From assembly GCF_014873145.1 (NCBI RefSeq), contig NZ_JADBEK010000001.1, forward strand, positions 9,548,001-9,612,000: a stretch of DNA of 64,000 bases, in the 5' to 3' direction. Positions 16,675-26,458 of the stretch are shown one piece after another (the first letter of the stretch is position 1; each line of letters begins with the position of its first letter). Source of the DNA: Nonomuraea angiospora (GTDB lineage: Bacteria; Actinomycetota; Actinomycetes; Streptosporangiales; Streptosporangiaceae). Under the pieces are notes generated by a model, which searched no databases, was not told the DNA's origin, and saw only the letters and a list, made by a program, of their open reading frames with translations. A program made the position numbers and the translations under genes.

Positions 16675-16715
16675 GTATCTTCGGAAGGAGAGCCCTCACG
16701 AAGGAGTGAACAGGC

Positions 16716-19700
16716 GTGCACGTCCCGGTACACCCAGTCCGTTTCGTGACCGCCGCGGCCTTGTTCGACGGCCACGACGCGGCGATCAACATCATGCGGC
16801 GCATCCTCCAGTCACAGGGGGCCGAGGTCATCCATCTCGGGCACAACCGGTCCGTGGACGAGATCGTCACGGCCGCTCTCCAGGAGGACGTCCAGGGCGT
16901 GGCGATCAGCTCCTACCAGGGCGGCCACGTGGAGTTCTTCACCTACCTCGTGGAGCTGCTGCGCGAGCGCGGGGCCGGGCACGTCAAGGTGTACGGCGGC
17001 GGCGGGGGAGTGATCGTCCCCGAGGAGATCGAGCTGCTGCACTCGCGCGGCGTCACCCGCGTCTTCTCGCCCGAGGACGGCCAGCGGTACGGGCTGCCCG
17101 GCATGATCAACCAGCTCATCGAGGAGTGCGACGTCGAGCTGGACGGCTCCCCGTCGATCGAGGCCGTGGTCTCGGGCGACCAGGCGGCGCTGGCCCGCGC
17201 GATCACGCTCATCGAATCGGGGCGGGCCCCGGAGGCGCTGGTCGAGGGCCTGAAGGGCGCCGCGACGGGCAAGAGCGCCCCCGTGCTCGGCATCACCGGT
17301 ACGGGCGGCTCCGGCAAGTCCTCGCTCACCGACGAGCTGGTCCGCAGGTTCCGCGTGGACAACGACGACAAGCTGCGCATCGCGGTCATCGCCATCGACC
17401 CCACCCGCCGGCGCGGCGGCGGCGCGCTGCTCGGCGACCGCATCAGGATGAACAGCCTGAGCCCCCAGACCTACTTCCGCTCCCTGGCCACCAGGGGCGC
17501 CGCCAACGAGGTGCCCGCCTGCCTCGACGAGGTGATCACCGCCTGCCGGGCCGCGGGCCACGACCTGGTGATCGTGGAGACGCCCGGCATCGGCCAGGGC
17601 GACGCCGGGATCGTCCCCCACGTGGACGTGCCGATCTACGTGATGACGCCCGAGTTCGGGGCGGCGTCGCAGCTCGAGAAGATCGACATGCTGGACTTCG
17701 CCGAGGCCGTGGTGATCAACAAGTACGAGCGGCGCGGCGCGGAGGACGCCCTGCGCGACGTGCGCCGCCAGCTCGTACGCAACCGCGAGGCGTTCGGCGC
17801 CAGGCCGGAGGACATGCCGGTCTTCGGCACCATCGCGGCCCGCTACAACGACGCCGGGGTCACGGCCCTCTACCAGCACCTCAAGCCCCTCCTGCTGGGC
17901 GAGCCCGGGCCGGGGCTGCTGCCGAAGGTGTCCGGGCGCACCTCGCAGGCGTCGGCCGCCATCGTGCCGCCGGCCCGGGTCCGCTACCTGGCCGACATCG
18001 CCGAGACCGTGCGCGCCTACCACGCCGAGACGCTCGCCCAGGCCGAGGTCGCCCGCCGCCGCCAGCAGCTGGCCGCCGTGCGCTCCCTCCTGGAGGACTC
18101 CCGGCTGGAGGAGCTGGAGGCGCAGGCGGAGCGGGAGCTGAGCGAGGAGAGCCGGGCCCTGCTGGCCGCCTGGCCCGCCGTCAAGGAGCGCTACACCGCC
18201 GACGAGCTGGTGGTGAAGGTGCGCGACCGCGAGATCCACACCCCGCTCTGGCGCGAGACCCTGTCCGGCAACCGGATCCCGCGCGTGGCCCTGCCGCGCT
18301 ACAGCGACCACGGCGACCTGCTGCGGTTCCTGCGCGCCGAGAACCTGCCCGGATCGTTCCCCTTCACCGCCGGCGTGTTCCCGTTCAAGCGCGACGACGA
18401 GGACCCGACCAGGATGTTCGCCGGTGAGGGCGACCCGTTCCGCACCAACAGGCGCTTCAAGCTGCTGTCCGAGGGCCAGCCCGCGACCCGGCTGTCCACG
18501 GCGTTCGACTCGGTGACCCTCTATGGCCATGACCCGGACCTGCGGCCCGACATCTACGGCAAGGTCGGCACCTCGGGCGTCTCGATCGCGACGCTCGACG
18601 ACATGAAGGTGCTCTACGACGGGTTCGACCTGGCGGCGCCGAACACGTCCGTGTCCATGACGATCAACGGTCCCGCGCCCACGATCCTGGCCTACTACCT
18701 CAACACCGCCGTTGACCAGGCCCTCGACCGCTTCCAGGCCGAGCAGGGGCGCCCGCCGTCGGCCGAGGAGGCCGCCGGCCTGCGCGCCCGTACGCTGGCC
18801 ACGGTCAGGGGCACCGTGCAGGCCGACATCCTCAAGGAGGACCAGGGCCAGAACACCTGCATCTTCTCCACCGAGTTCTCGCTGCGGATGATGGCCGACA
18901 TCCAGGAGTGGTTCATCGAGAACGGCGTGCGCAACTTCTACTCGGTCTCGATCTCCGGCTACCACATCGCCGAGGCCGGGGCCAACCCGATCAGCCAGCT
19001 CGCCTTCACGCTGGCCAACGGCTTCACGTACGTGGAGGCGTACCTGGCCAGGGGCATGAAGATCGACGACTTCGCCCCGAACCTGTCGTTCTTCTTCTCC
19101 AACGGCATGGACCCCGAGTACAGCGTGCTCGGCCGGGTGGCCCGCCGCATCTGGGCGGTGGCCATGAGGGAGCGCTACGGCGCCGGGGAGCGGTCGCAGA
19201 AGCTGAAGTACCACATCCAGACCTCGGGCCGGTCGCTGCACGCCCAGGAGATGAACTTCAACGACATCCGCACCACCCTCCAGGCCCTGATCGCCATCTA
19301 CGACAACTGCAACAGCCTGCACACCAACGCCTTCGACGAGGCGGTGACCACCCCGTCGGCCGACTCGGTGCGCAGGGCCATGGCCATCCAGCTCATCATC
19401 AACCGCGAATGGGGCCTGGCCAGGAACGAGAACCCGCTGCAGGGCTCGTTCGTCGTGGAGGAGCTGACGGACCTGGTGGAGGAGGCCGTGCTCGCCGAGT
19501 TCGAGCGGCTGTCCGACCGGGGCGGCGTGCTGGGCGCGATGGAGACCGGCTACCAGCGCGGCAAGATCCAGGACGAGTCCATGCTGTACGAGATGCGCAA
19601 ACACGACGGCTCGCTGCCGATCGTCGGGGTCAACACGTTCCGCAACGGCACGGACGAGCCTCCGGCGCACAAGCTGGAGCTGGCCAGGGGCACCGAGGAG

Positions 19701-19907
19701 GAGAAGCGCTCGCAGCTCGACCGGCTGCGCGCCTTCCACGAGCGCAACCGCTCGGAGGCCCCGGCGCAGCTCGCCCGGCTGCGCGAGGTGGCGATGTCGG
19801 ACGCGAACGCGTTCGAGGTGCTGATGGACGCGGCCCGCGTCTGCTCGCTCGGCCAGATCACGGAGGCGCTGTTCGAGGCGGGTGGCCAGTACCGCCGCAA
19901 CGTCTGA
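16716..19907 (+). CDS. icmF: Fused isobutyryl-CoA mutase IcmF
   Basis: 1063 residues in the IcmF order. A cobalamin-binding domain comes first (about 1-140, with FDGHDAAI carrying the lower-ligand His). A MeaI-type GTPase follows, with Walker A GTGGSGKSS at about 193-201 and VETPGIGQGD. The methylmalonyl-CoA mutase-like barrel occupies about 520-1063. It interconverts isobutyryl-CoA and n-butyryl-CoA using adenosylcobalamin, and the GTPase protects and loads the cofactor. GTG 16716 follows AAGGAG with 9-nt spacing. It is monocistronic and controlled from the palindromic divergent region. Confidence 0.96.
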   Translation: MHVPVHPVRFVTAAALFDGHDAAINIMRRILQSQGAEVIHLGHNRSVDEIVTAALQEDVQGVAISSYQGGHVEFFTYLVELLRERGAGHVKVYGGGGGVIVPEEIELLHSRGVTRVFSPEDGQRYGLPGMINQLIEECDVELDGSPSIEAVVSGDQAALARAITLIESGRAPEALVEGLKGAATGKSAPVLGITGTGGSGKSSLTDELVRRFRVDNDDKLRIAVIAIDPTRRRGGGALLGDRIRMNSLSPQTYFRSLATRGAANEVPACLDEVITACRAAGHDLVIVETPGIGQGDAGIVPHVDVPIYVMTPEFGAASQLEKIDMLDFAEAVVINKYERRGAEDALRDVRRQLVRNREAFGARPEDMPVFGTIAARYNDAGVTALYQHLKPLLLGEPGPGLLPKVSGRTSQASAAIVPPARVRYLADIAETVRAYHAETLAQAEVARRRQQLAAVRSLLEDSRLEELEAQAERELSEESRALLAAWPAVKERYTADELVVKVRDREIHTPLWRETLSGNRIPRVALPRYSDHGDLLRFLRAENLPGSFPFTAGVFPFKRDDEDPTRMFAGEGDPFRTNRRFKLLSEGQPATRLSTAFDSVTLYGHDPDLRPDIYGKVGTSGVSIATLDDMKVLYDGFDLAAPNTSVSMTINGPAPTILAYYLNTAVDQALDRFQAEQGRPPSAEEAAGLRARTLATVRGTVQADILKEDQGQNTCIFSTEFSLRMMADIQEWFIENGVRNFYSVSISGYHIAEAGANPISQLAFTLANGFTYVEAYLARGMKIDDFAPNLSFFFSNGMDPEYSVLGRVARRIWAVAMRERYGAGERSQKLKYHIQTSGRSLHAQEMNFNDIRTTLQALIAIYDNCNSLHTNAFDEAVTTPSADSVRRAMAIQLIINREWGLARNENPLQGSFVVEELTDLVEEAVLAEFERLSDRGGVLGAMETGYQRGKIQDESMLYEMRKHDGSLPIVGVNTFRNGTDEPPAHKLELARGTEEEKRSQLDRLRAFHERNRSEAPAQLARLREVAMSDANAFEVLMDAARVCSLGQITEALFEAGGQYRRNV

Positions 19908-19990
19908 TCCTCGCGCGTGGGTGATGAGGGGGCTCGGGAGCCGCGCGGATAGGATCACGAATCGGGAACATCGCTATCCAGGAGGCTTTC

Positions 19991-20491
19991 ATGTCCGACG
20001 TCACTTTCAAGGGCACGCCCGTCGCCGTGGGCGGCACCTTCCCGCGGCCCGGCGACAGCGCGCCCGCGTTCAAGCTGGTGGGCGGCGACCTGGCCGAGCA
20101 CTCGCTGGAGGACTACGGCCAGAAGACCAAGGTGCTCAACATCTTCCCGAGCCTCGACACCGGCGTCTGCGCGGCCTCGGTGCGGCGCTTCAACGAGGTG
20201 GCCGCCGAGCACCCCGAGGTGGCCGTGCTCTGCATCTCCGCCGACCTGCCCTTCGCCCAGAAGCGGTTCTGCGGCGCCGAGGGTCTCGACAGCGTGGTCA
20301 CGCTCTCGCTCATGCGGGGCCGTGAGTTCCTGACCGACTACGGCGTGGCGCAGGAGTCGGGGCCGCTGGCGGGGCTGGCCGCGCGCGCGGTGGTCGTGCT
20401 CGACGGCGACAACCAGGTGGTCTACTCCCAGCTGGTGTCGGAGATCACCCAGGAGCCCGACTACGACGCCGCGCTGACGGCGCTCAAGTAG
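19991..20491 (+). CDS. tpx: Thiol peroxidase Tpx
   Basis: 166 residues, the family length. Peroxidatic Cys60 lies in [15 protein letters not shown] and resolving Cys94 in [11 protein letters not shown], the atypical 2-Cys arrangement of Tpx. It reduces hydrogen peroxide and alkyl hydroperoxides in the cytoplasm with thioredoxin. An AGGAGG ribosome site precedes the ATG. It sits 83 bp after icmF and probably has its own promoter; a strong inverted repeat follows the stop. Confidence 0.97.
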   Translation: MSDVTFKGTPVAVGGTFPRPGDSAPAFKLVGGDLAEHSLEDYGQKTKVLNIFPSLDTGVCAASVRRFNEVAAEHPEVAVLCISADLPFAQKRFCGAEGLDSVVTLSLMRGREFLTDYGVAQESGPLAGLAARAVVVLDGDNQVVYSQLVSEITQEPDYDAALTALK

Positions 20492-20500
20492 CTCAAGCGG

Positions 20501-20542
20501 TGAGACCGGGGGTCCAGTCCAGGACGTGGACCCCCGGTCTCA
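20501..20542. terminator. Bidirectional terminator hairpin after tpx
   Basis: A perfect 16-bp inverted repeat (TGAGACCGGGGGTCCA and its complement) surrounds a 10-nt loop. It begins 9 bp after the tpx stop and its far arm ends on the stop codon of the convergent methyltransferase gene. No T-tract is present, as is common for actinobacterial terminators. Confidence 0.85.
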
Positions 20543-21343
20543 GCTCCTCCTGGCCACGCCGCACAGGATCAGCGACGACTCGGGCCCGTCGACGAAGTCG
20601 ATCATGTCGGCGTGGTCGGGACGCCACTCCGGCAGCCAGACGAGGCCCGGGTCGACCAGCTCGAACCCCTCGAACAGCGCCGCGATCCGGCCCCGGCTCC
20701 GGAACGTGAGCGGGGCGTTGGTGCCCCGGTAGACCTCGGTGATCGCCTTCACGGCCGCGGCGCGGGCGTCGCTTGTGCCGTGGGACATGACCAGGTAGCT
20801 GCCGGGGGCCATGGCGTCGCGCAGGCTCGCCATGATCTCCCGGGGGTGGTCGGAGTCGGCGACGTAGTGCATGGTCGCCGTCAGCAGCACGCCGACCGGG
20901 CGGCTGAAGTCGATCGCCGCCATCACCTCGGGATTGCGCAGGATGCCCTCCGGCTTGCGCAGGTCGCCCTCCACCGCCGTCGTGTCACCCTGCCCGGCCA
21001 GCAGCGCCCTGGCGTGTACCAGCACCACCGGATCCCGGTCCACGTAGACCACCCTGGCCCCCGGGGTGATCTTCCTGGCCACCTCGTGCACGTTGTCCTG
21101 GCCCGGCAGCCCCGTGCCGAGGTCGAGGAACTGCGTGATGCCGGACTCGGCGAGGTAGCGGACGGCACGCCCCAGGAACGCGCGGTTCGCCCGGATCGCC
21201 GCGCGTAACTCCGGAGCCGTGTCGAGCAGCTTCTCCGCCGCGGCCCGGTCGGCAGGGAAGTGGTCCTTGCCACCCAGGAAGTAGTCGTAGAGCCGGGCGA
21301 CGTTGGGAGTGTGCGGATCGAAGGCTGGCGACTCTCGTTCCAA
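20540..21343 (-). CDS. SAM-dependent methyltransferase, DUF574 family
   Basis: 267 residues. The family signature NVARLYDYFLGGKDHFPADR is near the N-terminus, followed by FLDLGTGLPGQDNVHEVA as the SAM-binding loop and VYVDRDPVVL as the acidic motif. This actinobacterial family is usually annotated as an S-adenosylmethionine-dependent methyltransferase without a known substrate; members are often numerous in one genome. The start is TTG 21343, 7 nt after GGGGGA; an ATG nearby is in another frame. It is convergent with tpx. Confidence 0.9.
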   Translation of the reverse strand: MERESPAFDPHTPNVARLYDYFLGGKDHFPADRAAAEKLLDTAPELRAAIRANRAFLGRAVRYLAESGITQFLDLGTGLPGQDNVHEVARKITPGARVVYVDRDPVVLVHARALLAGQGDTTAVEGDLRKPEGILRNPEVMAAIDFSRPVGVLLTATMHYVADSDHPREIMASLRDAMAPGSYLVMSHGTSDARAAAVKAITEVYRGTNAPLTFRSRGRIAALFEGFELVDPGLVWLPEWRPDHADMIDFVDGPESSLILCGVARRS

Positions 21344-21442
21344 CCGTCATTCCCCCGATCAAGAGTTAACGATCTTCGACCTGGATTCTACGGATCTATA
21401 CCGACATTCACTGCCGAATACCCTTCGATCTAGGCTGATGTT

Positions 21443-22204
21443 GTGGACGACACCGGTGTGCCCGTGGAGATCCCCGAGACGGTCCGGCGGATCGTGTCCC
21501 TGGTGCCGTCCCTGACCGAGTCGGTGGCGGCGACCGTGCCGGAGGCGCTGATCGGGGCGACCGACTGGTGCTCGCACCCGGCCGACCTGGACGTGACCAG
21601 GGTCAGGGGCACCAAGAACCCCGACCTCGACGCGATCAGGAGGCTCCGGCCCGACGTGGTCCTCGCCAACGCCGAGGAGAACCGCGCGCCCGACATCCAG
21701 GCTCTGCGCGAATCGGGCATCGCGGTCTGGGTGACGAAGATCGAGACGCTGGATCAGGCTTTCGGGTCGCTGGAGCGCATGTTCCGGGAGGCGTGCCGTG
21801 CCGGACGCCCCGAGTGGCTGGACGCGGCGGAGCAGGCGTGGCGCGCGCCCGTGGAGGGACCGCGGCGCACGGCCGTCGTCCCGATCTGGCGGCGGCCGTG
21901 GATGGTGGTGGGGCGCGACACGTTCACCGGGGACGTGCTCAGGCGGCTCGGCGTGGACAACCTCTACGCCGGCCACGAGGAGCGCTATCCCAGGATCCCG
22001 CTGCCCGAGCTGGTCGAGCGGCGGCCCGACCTGGTGGTGCTGCCGGACGAGCCGTACGCGTTCTCGGAGGCGGACGGCCCCGAGTGCTTCCCCGGGCTCG
22101 CCTGCGCGCTGGTCAGCGGGCGGCTGCTCACCTGGTACGGCCCCTCGCTCGTGCAGGCGCCCGCCCTGCTGCGGAGCGCTCTCACCGGATCAGCGGGCCC
22201 GTAA
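21443..22204 (+). CDS. Helical-backbone metal receptor (BtuF-like) protein without signal peptide
   Basis: 253 residues from GTG 21443. The N-terminal pattern RIVSLVPSLTESVAAT with GATDWCSHP, and later GTKNPDLDAIRRLRPDVVLAN, match cobalamin or iron-chelate binding proteins of the BtuF type. There is no signal peptide or lipobox, so it appears cytoplasmic, unlike transport receptors, and no ABC genes adjoin it. It may be a metal or corrinoid carrier or sensor; the function is not established. It overlaps the convergent ROK gene by 15 bp. Confidence 0.82.
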   Translation: MDDTGVPVEIPETVRRIVSLVPSLTESVAATVPEALIGATDWCSHPADLDVTRVRGTKNPDLDAIRRLRPDVVLANAEENRAPDIQALRESGIAVWVTKIETLDQAFGSLERMFREACRAGRPEWLDAAEQAWRAPVEGPRRTAVVPIWRRPWMVVGRDTFTGDVLRRLGVDNLYAGHEERYPRIPLPELVERRPDLVVLPDEPYAFSEADGPECFPGLACALVSGRLLTWYGPSLVQAPALLRSALTGSAGP

Positions 22205-23350
22205 GCGTCCGGCGGCGGCCAGGGCGGCGTCCACGGAGGCGGCGGAGAGCACGTGCTCCATGACGATCACCGCCATCCCCACGATCCCGGCCCGGTCCTC
22301 AAGCGAGGTGGGCACGATCTCCAGGTTCCTGGTCGTGTACGGCAGGCTGTGCCGGTAGACGATCTCCCTGATCCCGGTCAGATAGTGCTCCCGGGTCTCC
22401 GCCATGTCCCCGGCCAGCACCAGGACGCCCGGATTGAGCAGGCTGACCGCGGTGGCCAGCACGAGGCCCAGCGTGCGCCCCGCCTCCTGGGTGCGGGCGA
22501 TGGCCGCCGGATCGCCCGCCTGCACCAGGCGTACGACGTCGCGGCTGGACCCCTGGCCCAGGTCGGTGGCCAGGGCGTGGCCGCTGGCCAGCGAGGCCAC
22601 GCAGCCGCGCGAGCCGCACGTGCAGACCCGGTCGTCGTGCTCGTTCAGCCGCACATGCCCGATGTTGCCGGCGGCCTCCTCGACGCCCCGGTAGATCTGC
22701 CCGTCGAGCACGATCCCGGTGCCGATCCCGGTCGAGACCTTGATGAGGATGAGCGAGTCCGTGTCGCGCCACGACGACCACCACTCGCCCAGTGCCATCG
22801 CGTTGGCGTCGTTCTCGACCAGGACGGGCACGTCGTAGGTCTCGCCGATGGCCTCGCCCACCGGATAGCCGTCCCACCCGGGCATCAGGAACGATCTGAT
22901 CATCCGCCCGGTGGTGTGGTCCACGGAGCCGGGCAGGTCGAGCCCGATGCCGCACACGTCGCTCGCCGGCCGCCCGGCCCGGTCGAGCAGCCGCTGGAAC
23001 GCCTCCCGCACCCACGACAGGACCGCGTCGGGGCCGAGCTCGATGCGCATCTCGGCCCGCTCCTCGGCCAGGGCGCGGGCGGCCAGGTCGGTGAGCGCCA
23101 CGCCGGCGTGGCTGGCGCCCAGGTCGGCCACCAGCATCAGGCGCCGGCCGGCGTCCACGTCGAGCACCGAGGGCGGTCGCCCGCCCCCGGAGGCCGCGAC
23201 ACCGGACTCGTGGATGTATCCGGCGTCGATGAGCCGGTCGACCCGGTCGGTGATCGTCGACCGGGACAGGCCGGTGTACTCGATCAGTTCTTTGCGCGTA
23301 CGGCAGGTGCCATGGCGGATGAGCTGGAGGATCTGCCCTGCCGTCAGCAT
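22190..23350 (-). CDS. ROK-family transcriptional regulator
   Basis: 386 residues. A winged HTH at about 1-60 (TRKELIEYTGLSRSTITDRV) precedes a sugar-kinase-like ROK domain (LVADLGASHAGVAL; ENDANAMALGEWW) with the zinc motif CTCGSRGC. It lies 3 bp downstream of the sugar permease gene on the same strand, so it is the distal gene of the importer operon. ROK repressors release DNA on binding a sugar or sugar phosphate. The dyad at 26781-26812 is a plausible operator. Confidence 0.94.
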   Translation of the reverse strand: MLTAGQILQLIRHGTCRTRKELIEYTGLSRSTITDRVDRLIDAGYIHESGVAASGGGRPPSVLDVDAGRRLMLVADLGASHAGVALTDLAARALAEERAEMRIELGPDAVLSWVREAFQRLLDRAGRPASDVCGIGLDLPGSVDHTTGRMIRSFLMPGWDGYPVGEAIGETYDVPVLVENDANAMALGEWWSSWRDTDSLILIKVSTGIGTGIVLDGQIYRGVEEAAGNIGHVRLNEHDDRVCTCGSRGCVASLASGHALATDLGQGSSRDVVRLVQAGDPAAIARTQEAGRTLGLVLATAVSLLNPGVLVLAGDMAETREHYLTGIREIVYRHSLPYTTRNLEIVPTSLEDRAGIVGMAVIVMEHVLSAASVDAALAAAGRLRAR

Positions 23351-23353
23351 GAT

Positions 23354-24205
23354 CTATCCCTTCTCCGCCCCTGCCGTGAGGCCCTCCGTCAGCAGTCGCT
23401 CACTGGCGAAGAACACGATCACGATGGGCAGCGTGAGCACCACCGAACCTGCCATCAGGACCGTCGTGGGGATCTCTATGCTCCCCGCCAGCTGCGAGAG
23501 GCCCAGGGACACCGTCCAGCTCTCCCGCTTCTCCACGAGGAAGAGCAGGGCGAACAGGAACTCGTTCCACGCGATCATGAACGCGTAGAGGCCGGTCGCC
23601 ATCAGCGCGGGTTTGGACAGCGGCAGCACCACGCGCCAGATGGTCGAAAGCCTCGTGCACCCGTCGATCGCGGCCGCTTCCTCCACGCTTCGCGGCACGG
23701 TCTCGAAGTAGTTGCGGAGCATGTATACCGTGACGGGCACGGTTTGCGCGATATACACGAGGATCAGTCCGAAAAGGGATCCGCGTAGCCCCAGCATCGT
23801 GAAGAGTACGAAGAGGGGGATGGCCAGCACGATCGCCGGAAACAGGTACACCGCCAGGAAGAGGAAGTGCACCTGCCGCCGCCCGAAGAAGCGCAGCCGC
23901 GCGACCGCGTACGCGCCCGGGATCGAGATCAGCAGCGTGACCGCCACCGAGGCGAGCGCGACGATCGCGCTGTTCCTCAGGAAGCTCAGGAAGCCCTGGC
24001 GGGTCAGCACGTCCACGTAGGTGTCCAGGGTGAAGCCGCGCGGCCAGAGCGAGCCCGGCTCCAGGATCAACTCCTGGATGTCGCGCACGGACAGCATCAC
24101 CATGTAGAGGAAGGGGAACGCGGTCATCAGGACGAGCACCATGATGACCAGCGGCTTCAGCACCCGGAGGAGGGCCCGCTCGAACCTATCTCTGCTCACC
24201 TTCAC
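23354..24205 (-). CDS. Sugar ABC transporter permease, MalG-like
   Basis: 283 residues, six membrane segments, with the first at about 17-40. The EAA loop reads SVEEAAAIDGCT and the protein ends GLTAGAEKG. The start is GTG 24205, or GTG 24199 six bases in; both overlap the upstream permease end by 14-20 bp. It forms the pore with the product of 24186-25094 for the substrate bound by the lipoprotein at 25091-26458. It is followed after 3 bp by the ROK gene. Confidence 0.93.
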   Translation of the reverse strand: MKVSRDRFERALLRVLKPLVIMVLVLMTAFPFLYMVMLSVRDIQELILEPGSLWPRGFTLDTYVDVLTRQGFLSFLRNSAIVALASVAVTLLISIPGAYAVARLRFFGRRQVHFLFLAVYLFPAIVLAIPLFVLFTMLGLRGSLFGLILVYIAQTVPVTVYMLRNYFETVPRSVEEAAAIDGCTRLSTIWRVVLPLSKPALMATGLYAFMIAWNEFLFALLFLVEKRESWTVSLGLSQLAGSIEIPTTVLMAGSVVLTLPIVIVFFASERLLTEGLTAGAEKG

Positions 24206-25094
24206 CCCCGCCGAAGAACCGCAGGTAGACGACCAGGAACACGACCAGGAAGACCGCCAGCACGATCGCCTGCGCGGCCGAGGCGCCGATGTCGTCGCGG
24301 GCGGTCAGGAAGTTGTAGACCCGCACGCTGACCACCTCGGTCCCGGCCCCGCCGCCGGTCAGCAGGTAGACGTCGTCGAACTTGGTGAACGTGAACACGA
24401 ACCGCAGCACCGACAGCAGCGCGATGATCCGCCAGAGCTGCGGCATGATCACGTATCGGAACCGCTGGGTCGGCGTGGCCCCGTCCACGACCGCGGCCTC
24501 GTCCAGCTCCGCGGGCAGCGCCTGCAGCCTGGCCAGGATGAACAGGAACGCGAACGGGAAATACCGCCACGCCTCGAACGCGATCACCGTGAACAGCGCC
24601 ACCGGCACCCGCACGCCCAGGAGCTCGCCCCTGGCCTGGCTGAGGAACGCGATCGGCTCGTGGAGCCAGGTGTTGACGATGCCGTACTGGGGGTTGAGCA
24701 TCGTCTCCCACAGGAACGCCACGGCCACGACCGGCGCCACGTACGGGATCAGGATCGAGGCCCTGACCAGGGTCCGCCCCCTGAACCTGTCGCGCAGCGC
24801 CAGCGCCGCCACCAGCCCGATCGCGATCGACAGCGCGGTCCCCGCGACGGTGTAGACGAGCGTGTTGACCAGGGACGACCAGAAGCCGGGCTCGGAGATC
24901 ACGTACGAGAAGTTCTCCAGCGTGTAGTGGCCGAAGATGCCGACCCGGCGGATGTTGATCAGCCGGGCGTCCTGGAACGCCAGCATGATCGCCCACAGCA
25001 GTGGCAGCACCACCACGACCAGCGTGATGACGAGCGTCGGCGAGATGAGCGCCAGCCCGGCCCGCCCTTCCCGCTGCCGCAGAGTGGGGGTCAC
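24186..25094 (-). CDS. Sugar ABC transporter permease, MalF-like
   Basis: 302 residues starting at GTG 25094 (TPTLRQREGRAGLALIS), which overlaps the lipoprotein stop as GTGA. It has membrane helices throughout and EAA loop ELDEAAVVDGAT. It is the second gene of the ROK-regulated importer operon. No ATPase gene follows, so a shared ATPase such as MsiK is probably used. Confidence 0.93.
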   Translation of the reverse strand: MTPTLRQREGRAGLALISPTLVITLVVVVLPLLWAIMLAFQDARLINIRRVGIFGHYTLENFSYVISEPGFWSSLVNTLVYTVAGTALSIAIGLVAALALRDRFRGRTLVRASILIPYVAPVVAVAFLWETMLNPQYGIVNTWLHEPIAFLSQARGELLGVRVPVALFTVIAFEAWRYFPFAFLFILARLQALPAELDEAAVVDGATPTQRFRYVIMPQLWRIIALLSVLRFVFTFTKFDDVYLLTGGGAGTEVVSVRVYNFLTARDDIGASAAQAIVLAVFLVVFLVVYLRFFGGGEGEQR

Positions 25095-26458
25095 TGGCGG
25101 ATCCCGCGCTTGATCGTCTCCACGTCGGCCTTGGCCCGGGCGGCGGCGGCCTGCGGGGTCAGGGAGCCGTCCACGACCGCGCTGAGCGCCTTGGGCACGG
25201 GCAGCTCGCCCATGGTGGCGCCGATCAGCTTGCCCTGCCCCTGCGGGATCCCCCAGCGGGCGAAGGTGTCGGGACTCTTGCGCAGGGCGTCCAGCACGTC
25301 GGCCGGGTAGATGCCGGCCAGCGGCTTCTTGGAGTCGACCCCGGCGGGCAGCTTGTTCCATTTGTCCTCGAAGCCCTTGCGGGTCGGGAACTTGCCCTCG
25401 GGCGCCATGCCGATCCAGCGCTCGTAGCCCTCGTTCATCATGTAGGCGACGAACTTCGCGGCGGGGTCCTTGGCGGCGTCACGGGTGACCGCCCAGGAGA
25501 CGATCTCGCCGTACTGCGCGGGCGCGCTCCCGTCGGGCCCCTTCAGCGCCGTGACCACGCCGGTGTTCTTGGCCAGCCACTCGGGGTCGGCGCGGCACTC
25601 CTGGCAGCTCGGCAGCGCGTCCTTACGGAGCCCGGCCAGCTCGTCGAGGATGAACGACGACCAGATCGTCATGGCCGCCTTGCCGGAGAAGTAGGTGGCC
25701 CGGGTGGAGTCGACGTCCTGCTTGCCCTTGACGGAGTAGTCCTTGGCGAGCTTGCCGTAGAACTCGAACGCCTTCACGCACTGCGGCGAGTCCAGGGCGA
25801 CATTTCCGGAATTGTCGACGAGCTGGCAGCCGTTCGCGAGCGCGACGTGCTCGAAGCTCTGCGCGGTGAACGAGTCCTTCGGCGCGATCGCCAGCGTGAT
25901 GCCCGCGACGCCTCCCGTGTTGAGCTTGGCGGCCGCCGCCTGCAGCCGCTCGTACGTGTCGGGCGGCTGCAGCCCGGCCTTGTCGAACAGGTCCTTGCGG
26001 TAGAGGATCAGCTGCGCCCACCCGTCGCTCGGCACCGCGAGCAGCTTCCCGCCCGAGCTGTCGAGCTCCAGGGCCCGCGGCGAGAAGGAGTCGCGGCCGA
26101 GCTGGTCGACGACCTTGCCGGGGGTCTCGGTGTCGAGCAGGTCGTTGGCCTCCAGCTCGCGCACCGCCGCCAGCGGCAGCGCGCCGATCACGTCCGGCAG
26201 GTCGCCGGCCGCGGCGGCGGCCGTCACGGCCTGGCTGAACTGGTCCTCGGCCATGGCGACCAGCTTCACCTGGATCCCGGTCTTCTTGGTGAAGTCGGCG
26301 GCGATCTGGTTCTGTACGGCCATCCGGTCGTTGAGGTTCTCTTCTGTCCAGACGGTGATCTGGTTGCCGGCGGACGACTCGCCACCGTCGCCGCACGCCG
26401 CCAGTGAGGCGGTGGCCAGCAGCGCGACGGAGAGGACGGCGGTTACCTTCTTCGGCAT
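25091..26458 (-). CDS. Sugar-binding lipoprotein of the ROK-linked importer
   Basis: 455 residues. Signal sequence with lipobox LAAC gives lipidated Cys22. The mature domain follows the family 1 solute-binding pattern (ITVWTEENLNDRMAVQNQIAADF). A GGAGGAG ribosome site precedes the ATG. It delivers a sugar or glycoside to the two permeases; the downstream enzymes suggest a modified glucoside, but the ligand cannot be read from sequence. Confidence 0.94.
   Translation of the reverse strand: MPKKVTAVLSVALLATASLAACGDGGESSAGNQITVWTEENLNDRMAVQNQIAADFTKKTGIQVKLVAMAEDQFSQAVTAAAAAGDLPDVIGALPLAAVRELEANDLLDTETPGKVVDQLGRDSFSPRALELDSSGGKLLAVPSDGWAQLILYRKDLFDKAGLQPPDTYERLQAAAAKLNTGGVAGITLAIAPKDSFTAQSFEHVALANGCQLVDNSGNVALDSPQCVKAFEFYGKLAKDYSVKGKQDVDSTRATYFSGKAAMTIWSSFILDELAGLRKDALPSCQECRADPEWLAKNTGVVTALKGPDGSAPAQYGEIVSWAVTRDAAKDPAAKFVAYMMNEGYERWIGMAPEGKFPTRKGFEDKWNKLPAGVDSKKPLAGIYPADVLDALRKSPDTFARWGIPQGQGKLIGATMGELPVPKALSAVVDGSLTPQAAAARAKADVETIKRGIRQ

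Noticed and set aside
16812..19958. Open frame of 1048 codons antisense to icmF
   Set aside because: It is a shadow of the mutase gene caused by high GC at third codon positions; it has no domain, is His/Val/Arg/Leu-biased and has no ribosome site.
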